This document shows, in pieces, positions 24,473 through 26,415 of a DNA stretch of 26,415 nt. The stretch spans positions 1-26,415 of IMG/VR virus record IMGVR_UViG_3300030099_002991; one strand, given 5' to 3'. The notes beneath the pieces were generated by a model. That model ran no database searches. It saw nothing but the letters and a program-made list of their open reading frames with translations, and was not told where the DNA came from. The position numbers and the translations under genes were made by a program. Source of the DNA: a virus. Each line of letters starts with the position of its first letter. Positions within the stretch are counted from its first letter, which is position 1.

Positions 24473-24933
24473 CGTTGTTATAAATATACGTTCTTTCGTT
24501 GTTCTTATGCAATTTTTTTGTGAAATCGTAATCGTAGTTCCTATTTCTATTTTTTGAGTAAATGTAACCCCAGTTCCAGATCGTGCCTTATCCCCCCTCC
24601 ATATCGTGCAAAACGTGCAACGCTTTAAAACGTGAAAAAAATCAAGTTTGGATCAATTTTTTTTTGATTGTTAGTTGTTTTTGTTTGGATTATAAGAGAA
24701 AGCAAAACGCATAAATTGACATATTTTCAATTATTTTAAGCTATTATGTATAAATATTATTTAGTTGTATTAGTATGTATTATTAATAGTGTTATTATAT
24801 ATATAAGGTTAAGTATTTTAACAGGCTTGATATATGCTAATAATTTATAATGATAAATAATGTTTGGATAATTCCTAAAATATATTTAATATTAATACGA
24901 GTTTAGAAATTAAAATAAAAAAGGGGTTAAATA
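24473..24933. other. Non-coding regulatory stretch of about 460 bases
   Basis: No gene is visible. Left part (24480-24640) has four cgtg copies (24582, 24605, 24614, 24631) that could be regulator sites, and a short inverted repeat atcaa / ttgat around a T-run (24652-24668). Further right is a perfect TTGACA (24716-24721) but with its best -10 (TATTAT) 20 bases on, and a perfect TATAAT (24846-24851) with no clear -35. It separates the small-terminase operon from the accessory operon, so it probably holds divergent promoters. Confidence 0.5.
24911..24930 (+). repeat. Leader repeat type 1, copy A
   Basis: A leader of the form taaaataaaaaaggggttaa before the first accessory gene. A near-identical copy precedes the Gp88-like gene at about 25104-25124. 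Both contain an AAGGGG ribosome site, so the copies act as matched translation leaders. Confidence 0.6.
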
Positions 24934-25107
24934 ATGTTTAAAATATACACTTATAAAAATGTTGATTTTCAGATTTCATTTTGTGAAAAAACTAAAAATT
25001 ATGAAATACTAGATTTAAAAGGTTATAATTTTTTCGGATCTGGTAAGTTTAAAAATTTAAATTCAGCTTTAAATGATATAAAATTATATATTGATTTAAT
25101 TAAATAA
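24934..25107 (+). CDS. 57-residue protein, first gene of accessory operon
   Basis: A short gene from ATG 24934 with AAGGGG about eight bases upstream, starting MFKIYTYKNVDFQISFCEKT. It has a strand-helix look (ILDLKGYNFFGSGKFKNLN, then LNDIKLYIDLIK) and is rich in Lys, Asn, Phe and Tyr. Composition is far more AT-rich than the structural genes. The next gene is 20 bases on. Function unknown. Confidence 0.65.
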   Translation: MFKIYTYKNVDFQISFCEKTKNYEILDLKGYNFFGSGKFKNLNSALNDIKLYIDLIK

Positions 25108-25127
25108 AATAAAAAAAGGGGTTAAAA

Positions 25128-25850
25128 ATGGGCAATTTTCATAACTTATACATTAATAATACATCGATTAAAAATAATAAATATTTTGAGACGTCAAACG
25201 ATCTTTTAAAATATTCGAATAGTAAATTAAATGAAATAAAAGCATATAAAAAAAGAACAGGTTTTTTAAAAAATACAAATTCAAAATTAGGGCGTAAAAT
25301 TTACGCTTTCGATCTACCAGCTGTGGTTTCCTGTCCAGACTCGGAAAAATGCTTTCAAACGTGCTATGCTAACAAAGGGACGTTTTTATTTAAAAGCACA
25401 AAACAAAGTAATACTTACAATTTTGCGATCGCGTTAAATGATATTAAATATCTAAAAAAAGAACTAATAAAAGAAATAATTAATAAAAAAATACATTGTA
25501 TAAGAATACATAGCTCTGGCGATTTTTTCAGTAAACAGTATTTTTTGATCTGGTGTGCAATTGCAAAAAAATTCCCAGCTTTAAAAATATTTACATACAG
25601 CAAAGCCCCTCAAATTCAAGGGGTTAAAATACCTAAAAATTTAAATATAATTAGTTCATTTATTAATATAGATAATAAAAATTATTTAAATTATGGATCT
25701 TTAGAACAAATGAGAATATTAAGAAAAAAAGCTAGAGCTTTTATCTGTCCAATGACCAAAGGGTTAGAAAAATACAGTACTAAAAATTTTAACTGTTCAA
25801 TTTGCAAATATTGTATTACAAAAAATAAGCCTGTATTTATTCAACATTAA
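25128..25850 (+). CDS. Gp88-family-like cysteine-rich protein
   Basis: A 240-residue protein. Residues 50-85 have NSKLG then LPAVVSCPDSEKCFQTCYAN (Cys69, Cys75, Cys79). Next is IRIHSSGDFFSKQYFLIW (125-142) with a TYSKA block (156-160), and a C-terminal cluster CPM (207) and CSICKYC (223-229). That order of NSKLG, CPxxxxC, RxHxSGDF, YSK and C-terminal CxxCxxC matches my recollection of the Gp88 family (Pfam Gene product 88), found in phages and of unknown biochemical role. The seven cysteines may bind a metal or Fe-S cluster (inference). It follows leader repeat type 1 and is very AT-rich, with TTT/AAA-heavy codons unlike the structural genes. Confidence 0.78.
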   Translation: MGNFHNLYINNTSIKNNKYFETSNDLLKYSNSKLNEIKAYKKRTGFLKNTNSKLGRKIYAFDLPAVVSCPDSEKCFQTCYANKGTFLFKSTKQSNTYNFAIALNDIKYLKKELIKEIINKKIHCIRIHSSGDFFSKQYFLIWCAIAKKFPALKIFTYSKAPQIQGVKIPKNLNIISSFINIDNKNYLNYGSLEQMRILRKKARAFICPMTKGLEKYSTKNFNCSICKYCITKNKPVFIQH

Positions 25851-25868
25851 AAGAAGGAACGTAAAAAA

Positions 25869-26078
25869 ATGAAAATAAATGATATAATAAAACATAAAAA
25901 CGCTTATTATTATTATGTTATTACAGCTTGTGATAAAAAAAATGTAATTTTAAAAAGAGTTTATTATTGTTCAAAAAATAGTAACTGGATCATAGATAAA
26001 AATAATTTAAACGAATTCGGAACGATTAATAATATTTTGCCAAAATCAAGTTTAAAATATTTTACTAAAATTGATTAA
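25869..26078 (+). CDS. 69-residue protein of accessory operon
   Basis: A small protein, MKINDIIKHKNAYYYYVITA then CDKKNVILKRVYYCSKNSNW, likely a compact beta-barrel-like fold with aromatic strands. It has a type 2 leader (aaggaacgtaa, 25854-25864) before the ATG. It lies 18 bases after the Gp88-like gene. No family recognised. Functional link to it is inferred from operon only. Confidence 0.65.
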   Translation: MKINDIIKHKNAYYYYVITACDKKNVILKRVYYCSKNSNWIIDKNNLNEFGTINNILPKSSLKYFTKID

Positions 26079-26080
26079 AT

Positions 26081-26091
26081 AAGGAACGTAA
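26081..26091 (+). repeat. Leader repeat type 2, copy B
   Basis: The string aaggaacgtaa occurs here and at 25854-25864, each a few bases before an ATG. It contains the ribosome site AAGGA. With the type 1 leaders it gives two pairs of matched leaders in one operon. Confidence 0.6.
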
Positions 26092-26095
26092 CAAA

Positions 26096-26176
26096 ATGAA
26101 AAATAAAAACGATGAGTTAATATGTACTATTTTATTCATATTTAATATTATATGTCTAATTGCATTAAGTGCATAA
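26096..26176 (+). CDS. 26-residue membrane micro-protein
   Basis: A 26-codon gene from ATG 26096: MKNKNDELICTILFIFNIIC, then LIALSA. Charged N-terminus followed by one hydrophobic segment that could span a membrane. Type 2 leader gives it a proper ribosome site. Last gene before a strong terminator. It may be a small membrane regulator or toxin-like peptide, but no evidence beyond shape exists. Confidence 0.5.
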   Translation: MKNKNDELICTILFIFNIICLIALSA

Positions 26177-26192
26177 CCCCGGAACAAAAAAG

Positions 26193-26225
26193 AAAAAAAG
26201 CCCCTTTAATTAGGGGTTTTTTTTT
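26193..26225. terminator. Bidirectional intrinsic terminator
   Basis: Stem cccct (26201-26205) / agggg (26212-26216), with an A-run on the left and nine T after the right arm (26217-26225). It works on both strands. It ends the plus-strand accessory operon and can serve a convergent minus-strand gene. Confidence 0.85.
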
Positions 26226-26259
26226 ACTCTTAATATATATTTTTTTTAAATATGGCTTT

Positions 26260-26415
26260 TTAAAATAGGCTTTTAATGACGTTTTTTTTTGATGTGACAT
26301 TACGTCCACCTACCAAAAAAAGCCCCAAATATCGCAAATATCGACTTTGCATATTTGATCTAAATTTTACTTTTTTTGACCAAATTTTGACCTCAAAATC
26401 CAAAAATTTTTGCTC
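26260..26415 (-). CDS. Possible C-terminus of a minus-strand gene entering from the right
   Basis: The minus frame is open from the right edge for 51 codons to a TAA at 26260-26262. It reads RSNMQSRYLRYLGLFLVGGR then NVTSKKNVIKSLF near the end. In DNA this AT-rich an open run of 51 codons is longer than chance, and the bidirectional terminator just left fits a convergent gene. A plus-strand frame from ATG 26276 is also open to the edge, so the coding strand is not settled. Confidence 0.35.
   Translation of the reverse strand, partial: EQKFLDFEVKIWSKKVKFRSNMQSRYLRYLGLFLVGGRNVTSKKNVIKSLF
26326..26357. repeat. Tandem 9-bp repeat plus inverted repeat at right edge
   Basis: caaatatcg occurs twice back to back (26326-26343). 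The second copy starts an inverted repeat, caaatat (26335-26341) with atatttg (26351-26357). It overlaps the possible minus-strand gene. Could be a binding site or a small repeat in coding DNA. Confidence 0.5.

Noticed and set aside
24716-24747. Strong sigma-70 promoter at a perfect TTGACA
   Set aside because: The best -10 (TATTAT) is 20 bases away, which is too far for a strong call. In such AT-rich DNA boxes occur by chance.
26276-26415. Plus-strand gene running out at the right edge
   Set aside because: No ribosome site, poly-Phe start and overlap with a minus frame that fits the convergent terminator better.
1-26415. CRISPR array, tRNA genes, insertion sequences
   Set aside because: Scanned by eye. 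No regularly spaced repeats, cloverleaf-like segments or transposase genes were seen.

Overview
The window is a block of structural and lysis genes from a tailed double-stranded DNA phage (Caudoviricetes), AT-rich throughout. The assignment rests on large terminase, portal, scaffold, major capsid, tail tube, tail chaperone, tape measure, tail tip and endolysin genes in one compact run. No contractile sheath gene is visible, and there is a lambda-type G/GT tail chaperone plus a tape measure of about 700 residues, so a long flexible non-contractile tail (siphovirus-like) is the best reading. Small basic proteins and fibre-like proteins of a style I associate with uncultured marine phages suggest an aquatic origin. 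The host cannot be told from the sequence.

Layout. Positions 1-20211 are one long minus-strand late block. Read in its own direction it runs: scaffold, major capsid, a hairpin, endolysin, a zinc-ribbon metallophosphoesterase, a cluster of four tiny holin/lysis-type genes, five fibre or decoration genes, a large virion protein, four tiny very basic proteins, head-tail adaptor, tail terminator, tail tube, tail chaperone with a -1 frameshift, tape measure, and the tail-tip genes, one ending in a dockerin module. Most genes overlap (TAATG or ATGA) or are a few bases apart. Positions 20301-23578 are a short plus-strand operon: large terminase, portal, a virion-morphogenesis-type protein and a small hypothetical. 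A divergent regulatory region with two perfect inverted repeats separates it from the late block. Small terminase and a small upstream gene lie on the minus strand at 23658-24472, facing the portal operon, so the packaging genes are split between strands.

Right of about 24480 the character changes. There is a non-coding stretch of about 460 bases, then an extremely AT-rich plus-strand accessory operon (24934-26176) of four small genes, one of them a Gp88-family cysteine-rich protein. Their leaders come in two repeated types. A strong bidirectional terminator closes this operon, and a possible minus-strand gene runs in from the right edge.

The main hidden item is the second half of the tail chaperone (7370-7852). 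It has no ATG, GTG or TTG codon and can only be expressed through a -1 shift at a run of five G. Six short genes (27-57 codons) and one 26-codon membrane peptide were also recovered by reading the sequence directly.
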